Below, piece by piece: positions 1-6,340 of a stretch of 23,833 bases of DNA (positions are counted from its first letter, which is position 1; each line of letters begins with the position of its first letter). The notes beneath the pieces are model-generated. The model had not been told where the DNA came from, ran no database searches, and was given only the letters and a program-made list of their open reading frames with translations. The translations under genes and the position numbers were made by a program. Source of the stretch: Verrucomicrobia bacterium 12-59-8 (GTDB lineage: Bacteria; Verrucomicrobiota; Verrucomicrobiae; Verrucomicrobiales; Verrucomicrobiaceae); contig NCCR01000048.1 in the NCBI GenBank assembly GCA_002279765.1, positions 1 to 23,833 of the forward strand, read 5' to 3'.

Positions 1-698
1 AGCAGAGTATCCAAAATCGCAATCTTCTTTACGCCCTCGGCTGTCATGCCGATCGGGAACCACCAATTATCGCTGTTTCTAAACCGCCAGCGGTCACTCA
101 CCACATCAAACTCAATCTTACCTCCAAGCATGTCTTCCAGTCGGCGGCGTGAGTCAGCGAACTCAGGATAGTTCTTGCCCTGCGTCGTGGACTGCGCCAG
201 CGCCCGGGCCAGATCCAGATAGGTATCATCAAATCCAAAGTCCTGCTCGCGCTCTCTCGATTTAAGGATGATCTTCTGAAGCGACAGCACCTCCTTGGCA
301 GGCAGAAACACGGAATTGCTAGCGCGCGGCGGGACCCGATTGTCGAAAGGCGTAAAGACTTTCTCCGTCTCGCTGTCAAAGCCATAGCTGAAGGCATTGC
401 CGTCCACTGAGCAGCTGAAGCGCAGCCCCTCTGCGGTGCCCTTGGTGACCAAATCACCAATTCGCTTTTGGTCCGGCTGGAAGGTCCAATATAGCTTGTC
501 CCAGAGAATCTCTTCTGCAGTCCGGGGGTCATCACCGCGCCGAAACTCCTCCAACGTCCGCATCGCGGTGTAGAGAGACTTCAGTAAAAAAGTCTTTCCG
601 CTGCCGTTGTTGCCGATCACAAGATTGATCGGCCCAAGGTCATTCCATTCGACCCGGTTCATCGGGCCGAAGTTAGTGAGTTCTAGTCGTGTGATCAT
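1..698 (-). CDS. AAA/ABC-type ATPase (RecF/SMC-like), 3' part outside window
   Basis: Reading from the ATG at 698 the frame is open to the left edge (232 codons seen), so the C-terminal half is missing. The protein opens MITRLELTNFGPMNRVEW, a typical first beta-strand of RecF/OLD-like ATPases, followed by a Walker A motif GNNGSGKT at residues 29-36. Walker B and the ABC signature would lie beyond the edge. Family knowledge: stand-alone ATPases of this AAA_21-like type usually act on DNA or RNA together with a nuclease partner encoded next to them, so a partner may lie to the left of position 1. No Shine-Dalgarno sequence precedes the ATG. By eye the gene is less GC-rich than the ybeY-phoH genes, consistent with acquisition by transfer. 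Residues 40-232 match nothing I can name. Exact family and role are unknown. Confidence 0.85.
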   Translation of the reverse strand, partial: MITRLELTNFGPMNRVEWNDLGPINLVIGNNGSGKTFLLKSLYTAMRTLEEFRRGDDPRTAEEILWDKLYWTFQPDQKRIGDLVTKGTAEGLRFSCSVDGNAFSYGFDSETEKVFTPFDNRVPPRASNSVFLPAKEVLSLQKIILKSREREQDFGFDDTYLDLARALAQSTTQGKNYPEFADSRRRLEDMLGGKIEFDVVSDRWRFRNSDNWWFPIGMTAEGVKKIAILDTL

Positions 699-734
699 GA
701 TTCGCGTGGTAAATATTAGAGAGTCAAACGTCGG

Positions 735-900
735 TTACAAGAAGCTTGCCACGCTCAGATGCTTCGGCCGCAGTGTGTCGCGCTGAGTGGTGAGCGTGAG
801 GAATTGTTCGGGAGCAATGATGCCAAGCGCTTCCCACGGCCGAATAAGCTGGCAGGGTGAAGCGGGCTTCGTTGGTGACGATGAAATGTTCGAACCTCAC
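735..900 (-). pseudogene. PIN-domain toxin remnant (3' end, frameshifted)
   Basis: On the minus strand two different frames together resemble the C-terminal end of a VapC-like PIN domain. One frame (about 900 to 845) gives HFIVTNEARF, resembling the late PIN motif 'ivTnDrrF'. The neighbouring frame (about 843 to 735) gives PWEALGIIAPEQFLTL and ends at a TAA at 737-735, resembling the usual PIN ending 'giriltPeeFL'. No single frame covers both and nothing upstream of 900 continues the domain; a REP-like hairpin begins at 913. I read this as a dead toxin gene cut short and frameshifted. The identification rests on short motifs only. Confidence 0.45.
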
Positions 901-912
901 GCTGCCTCACAT

Positions 913-956
913 GGCGGACTGAGGACAGTCCGCCCTACCCGCCTGACGCTACGCGC
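913..956 (+). repeat. REP-like hairpin repeat, copy 1
   Basis: Perfect 9-bp inverted repeat: GGCGGACTG (913-921), loop AGGA (922-925), CAGTCCGCC (926-934). It is followed by CTACC (935-939) and, after a short spacer, CGCTACGCGC (947-956). The same layout recurs at 7556-7598 and, inverted, at 21262-21300. The tail of this copy lies inside the 3' end of ybeY and supplies its stop codon. Confidence 0.8.
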
Positions 957-1387
957 TTCACCGCGGCCTGCAGCACAGCCTCCTGCCGCTGCGCCATCTC
1001 ACGCGCCTCTTCCGGCTCATGGTCGTCCCAGCCGGCGAGGTGCATGAGGCCATGCACAAGGTAGAGGGCGATCTCGTGGTCGAGGGGCTGGCCGTGCTCG
1101 GTGCCCTGCCGCAGCGCGGTGTCGGCGCTGATGAGGATCTCGCCGTGGTGGAAGGTGATGACGTCCGTGGGCGTGGGATCGTCGAGGAAATCGGCGTGGA
1201 CGCGGGCGATGTCGGCGTCATTGACGATCGTGATCTCGATCTCCTCCAGCGAGGCGAGCGGGGCGTCAGGGGATGTGAGGGCGGCGAGGCAGCCGGGCAG
1301 CGCGGCTTTGCCGATGCGGCGCAGCCAGGGCAGCGGGATGGCGTGGGCTGTCTGCCGGTTGTAAATGCGGAGCTTTGGCAGCGGCAT
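935..1387 (-). CDS. ybeY: Endoribonuclease / rRNA maturation factor YbeY
   Basis: YbeY is a metal-dependent ribonuclease needed for 16S rRNA 3'-end maturation and 70S quality control. The 150-residue protein has the family hallmarks: PTPTDVITFH at 71-80 (usual DPTDVLSFP) and the zinc motif HGLMHLAGWDDH at 112-123. Ligands H112 and H116 are present. The third H-X3-H-X5-H position is Asp122, with a His at 123, a variant I believe occurs in several phyla. The ATG at 1387 shares one base with the stop of the upstream pgpH gene (TGATG), so the two are translationally coupled. The last residues (about RVASGG) and the TAG stop lie in the tail of a REP-like repeat, so the natural C-terminus may have been replaced. 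Conserved phoH-HD-ybeY context supports the call. Confidence 0.95.
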   Translation of the reverse strand: MPLPKLRIYNRQTAHAIPLPWLRRIGKAALPGCLAALTSPDAPLASLEEIEITIVNDADIARVHADFLDDPTPTDVITFHHGEILISADTALRQGTEHGQPLDHEIALYLVHGLMHLAGWDDHEPEEAREMAQRQEAVLQAAVKRVASGG

Positions 1388-3108
1388 CAGGCGGCGGAGG
1401 CAGGAGGCGATTTACGGCTGCGGGTCTTCTTGACGGCACCTTCAGGGGCGGAGGTGCCGGTGAAGGAGGCTTCGACGATCTTGTCCGAGTCAGATACCGT
1501 GGCCTCTTCGTCTCCCACCAGCACGGGACGGCTTTCGTCACGCACGGGTGCCTCACGCGCGGGCTTGGATTCAATGGCCTTCTGATACTTGATGCGGCCA
1601 TGCATCATGCTGAGCAGGGTCTTGGCAAAGCTGGCCTTGATCTTGGCGAGTTCCGCGATGGTGAGATCACATTCATCCAACTGGCCGTCCATCATGCGCG
1701 CCTGCACGATGTCTTTGATCATCGTCTCAATGCGTGAGGCATTCGGTTTTTCGAGCGTGCGGGAGGCGCTCTCCACGGCATCGGCCAGCGAGATGATGGC
1801 GGACTCCTTGAACTGCGGGCGCGGGCCTGGGTAGCGGAAGGTTTCCTCGCTGACCTGCGGCACATCGTCCTCCTTGGCCTTGCCGCCTTTCACCAGACGC
1901 TCCACCTCGGCCTTCTGATCCAGCGCCTGGCGGTAGAAGAAATAGGCCAGCGAGTTGCCGTGGTGCTGCTCGATGACGTCGATGATGCGGGAGTTGAGGT
2001 TGTGCTTGATGGCGAGATCGACGCCGTCTTTGACATGCGCGATGATGACCAGCGCGCTCATGCGCGGGGTGAGGTCCTCATGCGGATTGGCCGAGGGGTC
2101 CATATTCTCGATGAAGTAGTCCGGTTTGCTGAGCTTGCCGATGTCATGGAAGTAGGCGCACACGCGGCACATGCTGGCACTGGCGCCAATGTTTTCGGCG
2201 GCGGCCTCAGCGAGGTTCGCGACGACGAGGCTGTGATGGTAGGTGCCGGGCGCCTCGATGCTGAGCCGCCGCATGAGCGGGTGGTTCAAATCTCCGAGTT
2301 CCAGCCAGGACACATCCGTGGTGACGCCGAAGACGCTCTCCAGCACCGGCAGCAGGCCGCCCACGGCCATGCCGGTGACGACGCCGATGAGCAGCGGCAG
2401 GCCCACCATGCGCCCGAGTTTTTCCTCCATGATGACGCCTGCCGCCTCGTGCAGCAGGAGCGAGTAGGCCGTGGCCACCAGACCGACGTAAAGCCCGGCC
2501 ATGAAGAGGCGGTTGCGGCGGCGCACACGCTTGGTCAGCAGCACGCCGGTGAAGCCGAGCAGGGCCGAGGTGGCCATGTAGGTGGGCGCTGAAATGGAAA
2601 TGCAGACCAGCACGCCCAAGAAGGTGGCGTAAATCGCCCCAAAGAGGCCGATGCGCCGCCCGAGAATCACGGACAGCACCAACGGCCCAAAGGCATGCGG
2701 CAGCACGATGGCCTTGAGCGTCTTGCCCCAGCTCTGGCTGAAGGACAGGTCCAGCATGAGCACCACCAGCGCGAGGTGGGTGAAAATGGTGCCCAGCACG
2801 AGCAGCAGCACGCCGTTGTCACAGATTTCCCGACGGAGCACCACGCGCTCATGCACCACCATGGCAAAACCAATGGCCGCAGCATACAAAAGGTGCAGCC
2901 AAGTGACGGCGGGCAGGCCTGCCTCCACCTGGGTGCCGAGGCGCATCAGGGCACCTACACCGATGAAGAACAGCACATAGGCCCCGACGGTACCCGCCGG
3001 ATGCGTGCGCATCTCATCCAGCAAATCCCCCTCCTGGTGCTTTCGGCGGGTTTTACCGCAGGAAAGCCCTTCGCGTTGCAAGCGGGCACGACGAATGGAC
3101 TCAAACAT
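1387..3108 (-). CDS. pgpH: 7TM HD-domain phosphodiesterase, PgpH/YqfF type
   Basis: PgpH hydrolyses the second messenger c-di-AMP in the cytoplasm. The 573-residue protein has about seven membrane segments between residues 41 and 260, then the junction NHPLMRRLSIEAPGTYHHS and an HD domain: H291/H292, the HD pair H321-D322 in YFHDIGK, ENMDPSANPHEDL, H358, and QHHGNSLAYFF at 381-391. These match the PgpH HD signature closely. A polar Lys/Arg-rich tail (about 490-573) follows. Known PgpH proteins are around 700 residues with a large extracellular 7TMR-HDED domain between TM1 and TM2; here that linker is only about 12 residues, so the sensor domain is absent. The ATG at 3108 is the first in frame; Met33 is an alternative. 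It lies 87 bp downstream of phoH and overlaps ybeY by one base. Confidence 0.9.
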   Translation of the reverse strand: MFESIRRARLQREGLSCGKTRRKHQEGDLLDEMRTHPAGTVGAYVLFFIGVGALMRLGTQVEAGLPAVTWLHLLYAAAIGFAMVVHERVVLRREICDNGVLLLVLGTIFTHLALVVLMLDLSFSQSWGKTLKAIVLPHAFGPLVLSVILGRRIGLFGAIYATFLGVLVCISISAPTYMATSALLGFTGVLLTKRVRRRNRLFMAGLYVGLVATAYSLLLHEAAGVIMEEKLGRMVGLPLLIGVVTGMAVGGLLPVLESVFGVTTDVSWLELGDLNHPLMRRLSIEAPGTYHHSLVVANLAEAAAENIGASASMCRVCAYFHDIGKLSKPDYFIENMDPSANPHEDLTPRMSALVIIAHVKDGVDLAIKHNLNSRIIDVIEQHHGNSLAYFFYRQALDQKAEVERLVKGGKAKEDDVPQVSEETFRYPGPRPQFKESAIISLADAVESASRTLEKPNASRIETMIKDIVQARMMDGQLDECDLTIAELAKIKASFAKTLLSMMHGRIKYQKAIESKPAREAPVRDESRPVLVGDEEATVSDSDKIVEASFTGTSAPEGAVKKTRSRKSPPASAA

Positions 3109-3195
3109 GATTTAAAAGAATGGGGAAGACGCTCCGAACCTATCATACATCGGCGCTAGGACAAGAATCTTTCCCTGCCCCTCCCATAATTTGAG

Positions 3196-4167
3196 TCATT
3201 GTGTCTCATTTTTACGACTGCGCCCGGATTGATAGGCCTCAATGATACGCTGTACGACCGGCAGGCGAACGATGTCTTTCGGGGCAAACGCCACGAAGCG
3301 CACACCTTCCACGTCCTGCAGCAGTTCGACCGCCTCTTTCAAACCCGACTTCACATGACGGCGCAGGTCAATCTGCGAGGGGTCTCCCGTGACCACGCAG
3401 CGCGCACCATCGCCCAGGCGCGTCAGAAACATCAGCATCTGCTCGGTGGTCGTGTTCTGCGCTTCGTCGAGGATGATGAAGGCATTTTTCAGCGTCCGGC
3501 CACGCATGTAGGCCAGCGGCGCGATCTCGATGCTGCCGCGCTCGATGAGGCGCTCCGCCTCCTCGGGCTCCAGCATGTCATAGAGGGCGTCATACAGCGG
3601 ACGCAGGTAGGGGAAAATCTTCTCCTTCAAATCTCCCGGCAGAAAGCCCAGAGCCTCGCCAGCCTCCACGGCAGGACGGGTGAGCACCAGGCGCTGCACG
3701 ACCTTTTCTTTGAGGTAGTGCAAACCCTGCGCCATCGCGAGATAGGTCTTGCCCGTTCCCGCCGGACCCACGCCGAACACGACCTCGCACTCCCGCATGG
3801 CCTGCACGTAGGCGATCTGCCCGCGCGTCTTGGCCAGCACGGCGGGGCGCTTGCCGGAGCCGAGCAGTTTGAGCTGCATGATGGCGTCCGCCGGGGCGTC
3901 GCCAGCATCGCGCTGCACGCTCTCCACCACCAGACGCACCATGCCAAAGGACACCTCGCCACCATTGCGCCGCACCTTTTCGAGCTGGGTGAAGACATCA
4001 CGGACGGCAGCCAGTTGGTCGGCCTCCCCTTCCAGCCGCACCCAGCCTTCACGACTGGTCACATTCACGCCAAACGCATCCCCCATCAGCCGCAGACTGC
4101 CGAGGTCATTGCCAATCAGCTTTTGGAGGAACTGCGGCGTCTCGTAGGTGAGCGTTTCGACGGGCAT
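3196..4167 (-). CDS. phoH: PhoH-like ATPase (YbeZ)
   Basis: PhoH-family proteins are cytoplasmic P-loop ATPases/RNA helicase-like factors that work with YbeY in rRNA processing. The 323 residues are the usual length. An N-terminal KH-like segment (about 1-65) precedes the conserved AKTRGQIAYVQA (about 112-123), Walker A GPAGTGKT (134-141), RPAVEAGEALGFLPGDLKEK, Walker B IILDEAQN and the TGDPSQIDL motif, all typical of PhoH. The ATG at 4167 lies 6 bp after the stop of the upstream secreted-protein gene, so the two are probably co-transcribed. The downstream neighbours pgpH and ybeY give the classic phoH-HD-ybeY cluster. No Shine-Dalgarno sequence is visible. The identity is secure from motifs and context. 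Confidence 0.96.
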   Translation of the reverse strand: MPVETLTYETPQFLQKLIGNDLGSLRLMGDAFGVNVTSREGWVRLEGEADQLAAVRDVFTQLEKVRRNGGEVSFGMVRLVVESVQRDAGDAPADAIMQLKLLGSGKRPAVLAKTRGQIAYVQAMRECEVVFGVGPAGTGKTYLAMAQGLHYLKEKVVQRLVLTRPAVEAGEALGFLPGDLKEKIFPYLRPLYDALYDMLEPEEAERLIERGSIEIAPLAYMRGRTLKNAFIILDEAQNTTTEQMLMFLTRLGDGARCVVTGDPSQIDLRRHVKSGLKEAVELLQDVEGVRFVAFAPKDIVRLPVVQRIIEAYQSGRSRKNETQ

Positions 4168-4173
4168 CTGCGA

Positions 4174-4617
4174 TCAACGATAACCATACGCCAGCGCCCA
4201 GAGCACGCCGGCATCCGTCTTTGATTTCAGCTCGAAGACGATCTTGTAAGTGCCGGTCTTCGGCGGATTGACACGCACGCTCATGAAGAACTTGTCTCCC
4301 TTGGAGTCGATCTGCACCGGCTGGTTTTTTTCATCAAAGACCTTCATGTCGAGTTTGACCCCTTCCTGGCTCGTGCCGAGCCAGAAGGCGTATTCGTTGC
4401 CCTTGAAAAGCTGGTGGGTGATCATGAGCTTCTGCCCGCTTTTCACCTCGCCGTTCCAGTAGTCTTCCCGCACGATGAAGCCCTGCTCCACAAACGGAGT
4501 CGCGGCCTCCATGGCAAAGTCATGGGACTCGTCCACGGTCGCGTAGACGCACGTGGCTCCCAGCACCAGCAGACAGGCGGCGGCGAGAACTTGAAAGCGG
4601 GACCAGGGGCGTTTCAT
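4174..4617 (-). CDS. Small secreted protein of unknown function
   Basis: I do not recognise the family. The chosen ATG (4617) opens MKRPWSRFQVLAAACLLVLG, a standard signal peptide with a likely cleavage after VYA (near residue 26). Longer in-frame starts would bury this signal. The mature part, about 120 residues, is beta-rich and charged (for example VKLDMKVFDEKNQPVQIDSKGDKFFMSVRVNPP), with the pattern 'pktGtYkivfelks' near the end. That resembles small periplasmic beta-sandwich modules that bind or coat other molecules, but this is inference. It lies 45 bp after another secreted-protein gene and 6 bp before phoH, all on the minus strand, so it may share their transcript. No catalytic motif was seen. 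Confidence 0.8.
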   Translation of the reverse strand: MKRPWSRFQVLAAACLLVLGATCVYATVDESHDFAMEAATPFVEQGFIVREDYWNGEVKSGQKLMITHQLFKGNEYAFWLGTSQEGVKLDMKVFDEKNQPVQIDSKGDKFFMSVRVNPPKTGTYKIVFELKSKTDAGVLWALAYGYR

Positions 4618-4662
4618 TTGGGGGTATCTTTCGGAGGAGATCATGAAGGTGAAGGGCACCGA

Positions 4663-5487
4663 CTACTTTTTCGCCAGGATTTCAGTCAGCAGACCGTCGC
4701 AGGTCTTGCCAATGTCCGAGACGGCATCTTTTGAGAAGCCGTCCACCGCGCTCTCCATCTGCTTGAGCACGGAGGAGAGGCCCTTTTGGATGGATTTCAC
4801 CACATCGTGGTCGCGGGTGCTGCCGGGCATTTTGGCGATGCTGCTCACGAAATGCTCCACCAGCATCGGCTGGTTCAGCAGTTCCGCACGGTCGGCGGAA
4901 AAACTCTTCTTCACCACGGAGGTCACGGAGGCCGTGCCGCGCAGCCAGCCGCCGAGGCTGACGCACTGCGAGAGGTCCATGTCCTTCATCTGCTCCATCG
5001 TGTCGCGCACGGTCTTCTGGGTCTGGTCAAACTCCTTGCGGATGGCGCTCCAGTTCCCCTTGTCTGCGGCGTCCAGGATGGCCTGGGCATGCGGCAGCAC
5101 GGATTTGCTGAGGCCGAGGCTCTTGGAGAGGGAGATGACGTCATGGCCGATGTCCTTCACGGCTTCCTTGTCCTCCGCCTGCACGGCCACAAAACCTTCC
5201 GCCACGGTGTAGCCAAAGAGCAGGGAGAGCTTGGTGCGGTCGCTGGTGGTTGGCATGTCCTGCTTGCGCAGTTCGGCCTGCCAGTTGGGCTCGCCGAGTT
5301 TGTCGAGCACGGAGAAGACCTCACTCGGGACCGGGACGATGACGTCGTCCACGACCTTGCCTGGGAAAGCGAGCGGATCAAACTCCTCCACCCCCTTGGT
5401 GCCCTGAGGAGCGGCGGTGAGAGGCAGACTGCCAGCCAGCAGCAAAGCAGCCGACAGAGCAGGACGAAGGAACAGGGAGCGTTTCAT
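4663..5487 (-). CDS. Secreted helical protein of unknown function
   Basis: Not a family I can name. The ATG at 5487 gives a signal peptide (MKRSLFLRPALSAALLLAG, likely cleavage near LTAA at residues 23-26). A 17-codon longer frame exists but lacks a signal-like start. The mature chain of about 250 residues is largely alpha-helical, with many Lys/Asp pairs, and is strongly amphipathic (EKQ/DKG-rich stretches from 100 to 274). There is a single cysteine pair candidate (in LSQCVSLG and GKTCDGLL). It heads a minus-strand run that continues into another secreted protein and phoH. A perfect palindrome of the FadR/GntR operator type lies about 75 bp upstream (5561-5575) and may control the run. Location is probably the periplasm. 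Confidence 0.8.
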   Translation of the reverse strand: MKRSLFLRPALSAALLLAGSLPLTAAPQGTKGVEEFDPLAFPGKVVDDVIVPVPSEVFSVLDKLGEPNWQAELRKQDMPTTSDRTKLSLLFGYTVAEGFVAVQAEDKEAVKDIGHDVISLSKSLGLSKSVLPHAQAILDAADKGNWSAIRKEFDQTQKTVRDTMEQMKDMDLSQCVSLGGWLRGTASVTSVVKKSFSADRAELLNQPMLVEHFVSSIAKMPGSTRDHDVVKSIQKGLSSVLKQMESAVDGFSKDAVSDIGKTCDGLLTEILAKK

Positions 5488-5560
5488 GACAAAAAAGAAC
5501 CGGGGGGTGAGAGCGCAGATTGTGACAGGACAACTCAAGCCGCATAACCCTCAAATCGCA

Positions 5561-5575
5561 ACTGGTTTGACCAGT
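5561..5575. promoter_or_regulatory. Perfect palindrome of FadR/GntR operator type
   Basis: ACTGGT-TTG-ACCAGT is a perfect 6-bp inverted repeat with a 3-nt spacer, fitting the TGGTnnnACCA pattern known for FadR-type GntR regulators. It lies about 75 bp upstream of the secreted-protein start at 5487, a sensible operator position. No regulator gene is present in the window, so binding is inferred. Confidence 0.45.
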
Positions 5576-5707
5576 AACCATACGAAGCGCAGGCCGTGCG
5601 CAGCGCACCTCTTTTCACCGAGAAGAAGAAGAGCCGAGAAAACGGGAGAGCCTGGAGGGCTCCATGCCGAGCGCCCTCTGCAGCCCCCCGCTTGATTTCC
5701 AGCCTCA

Positions 5708-5732
5708 TTTCCAGCCATAGACCACGCCAGCC
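5708..5732. repeat. Short words shared with 9914-9963
   Basis: TTTCCAGCCATAGAC (5708-5722) recurs exactly at 9949-9963, and ACCACGCCAGCC (5721-5732) recurs exactly at 9914-9925. The order of the two words is swapped between the two places, so this is either a scrambled remnant of a common sequence or the ends of a repeat unit in different phase. Confidence 0.5.
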
Positions 5733-5766
5733 TGCATGCACTGGGGGAAAAGCAGGCAGACGCCGC

Positions 5767-5814
5767 TTCGTTTCCCGTTTCCACCCCTAGAGGCCCTCGT
5801 GGTGGAAACGAAGG
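5767..5814 (+). repeat. Long palindromic repeat, left copy (inverted partner at 10069-10114)
   Basis: Three blocks match the reverse complement of 10069-10114 exactly: TTCGTTTCCCGTTTCCA (5767-5783), CCTAGAGGC (5786-5794) and TGGAAACGAAGG (5803-5814), with different spacer bases. The element is itself palindromic, with CGTTTCC facing GGAAACG, so it could form a long stem. The two copies bracket the block holding the primase, helicase, ATPase and TOPRIM-like genes. Confidence 0.75.
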
Positions 5815-5836
5815 CGGTGAGGGATTCCCGACCGTC

Positions 5837-6340
5837 CTAACTGAACAAAAAGCCCTTCACATTCGTCTTCAGCCGTTCCAACTCGGCCTCATTGTGGGCC
5901 AGCATCTCGTGCTCCCAAGTTTCGTTGGTGTTGTGATCACAGTCAGAGGCCAGGCATTTGCCCAGCGTTTCAAGCTTGCTACCTTCTTCAGCACGGACGC
6001 CCATGGACGCGAGCAGCCTTTCGGGCTCATCTGAGCAGCTGAGGATATAAAAGCGGCTCTTCAATTCTGCTGGAATTTCGCTCAAGATCTGATCACGCCT
6101 TTCGGAGTGACCATCAAAATCGATGACCAGCAGGACATGCCGTTTTGGAAATTTGCGCATCAACGGAACATGCTCATCTTTAACTGACTTCACTGCCACG
6201 AGCCATCCCCCGGCGATGTTCTGCACATCCATCCTCCTGAAATTCACCGCATGATGGTTTCTAAAACCCACCAGAATTTGCCGGTTGGCATCATCTTCTG
6301 GCAGCACCAAAAGGTGAGGCAGATAGTTGTTAGCGCTCAT
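5837..6340 (-). CDS. Small TOPRIM-like protein paired with an ABC-type ATPase
   Basis: 167 residues, family not recognised. The pattern fits a minimal TOPRIM fold: a first strand ending in acid, LLVLPEDDANRQIL (E15 as the candidate catalytic Glu), and a later strand VLLVIDFDGH (71-77) giving the DxD pair D74/D76. A third hydrophobic strand RFYILSCSDEPERLL (96-110) follows, and the C-terminal 50 residues are charged. Its ATG overlaps the stop of the upstream ATPase by ATGA (6340-6337), so the two proteins are probably made in fixed ratio and form a complex. Known parallels, by architecture only, are OLD nucleases and AriA/AriB of PARIS, in which a TOPRIM nuclease is held by an ATPase sensor. 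The nuclease role is inference; the sequence is too short for the DUF4435 domain as I know it. Confidence 0.85.
   Translation of the reverse strand: MSANNYLPHLLVLPEDDANRQILVGFRNHHAVNFRRMDVQNIAGGWLVAVKSVKDEHVPLMRKFPKRHVLLVIDFDGHSERRDQILSEIPAELKSRFYILSCSDEPERLLASMGVRAEEGSKLETLGKCLASDCDHNTNETWEHEMLAHNEAELERLKTNVKGFLFS

Larger units (their letters stand above)
5488..5836. other. Gene-free stretch between the phoH run and the accessory block
   Basis: 349 bp with no convincing gene. It holds the operator-like palindrome at 5561-5575, a small hairpin GAGCC/GGCTC (5648-5662), a stretch in which ATTTCCAGCC occurs twice in close succession (about 5695-5716), and the long palindromic repeat at 5767-5814. 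Short open frames on both strands here have no codon bias or recognisable motif. Confidence 0.6.

Noticed and set aside
98..535. A 145-codon minus-strand frame within the first ATPase
   Set aside because: The correct frame is the one beginning at 698 with Walker A; this one is out of frame and has no domain.
913..934. Hairpin after ybeY as an intrinsic terminator
   Set aside because: The stem is strong, but no T-run follows on the minus strand; the same hairpin occurs elsewhere, so it is annotated as a repeat.
3199..4224. A 341-codon plus-strand frame opposite phoH
   Set aside because: phoH on the minus strand has every family motif; this translation is His/Arg-rich without homology.
5551..5784. 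Small minus-strand frames in the gap upstream of the secreted-protein gene
   Set aside because: They cross the repeat words and the operator-like site and show no codon bias or motif.
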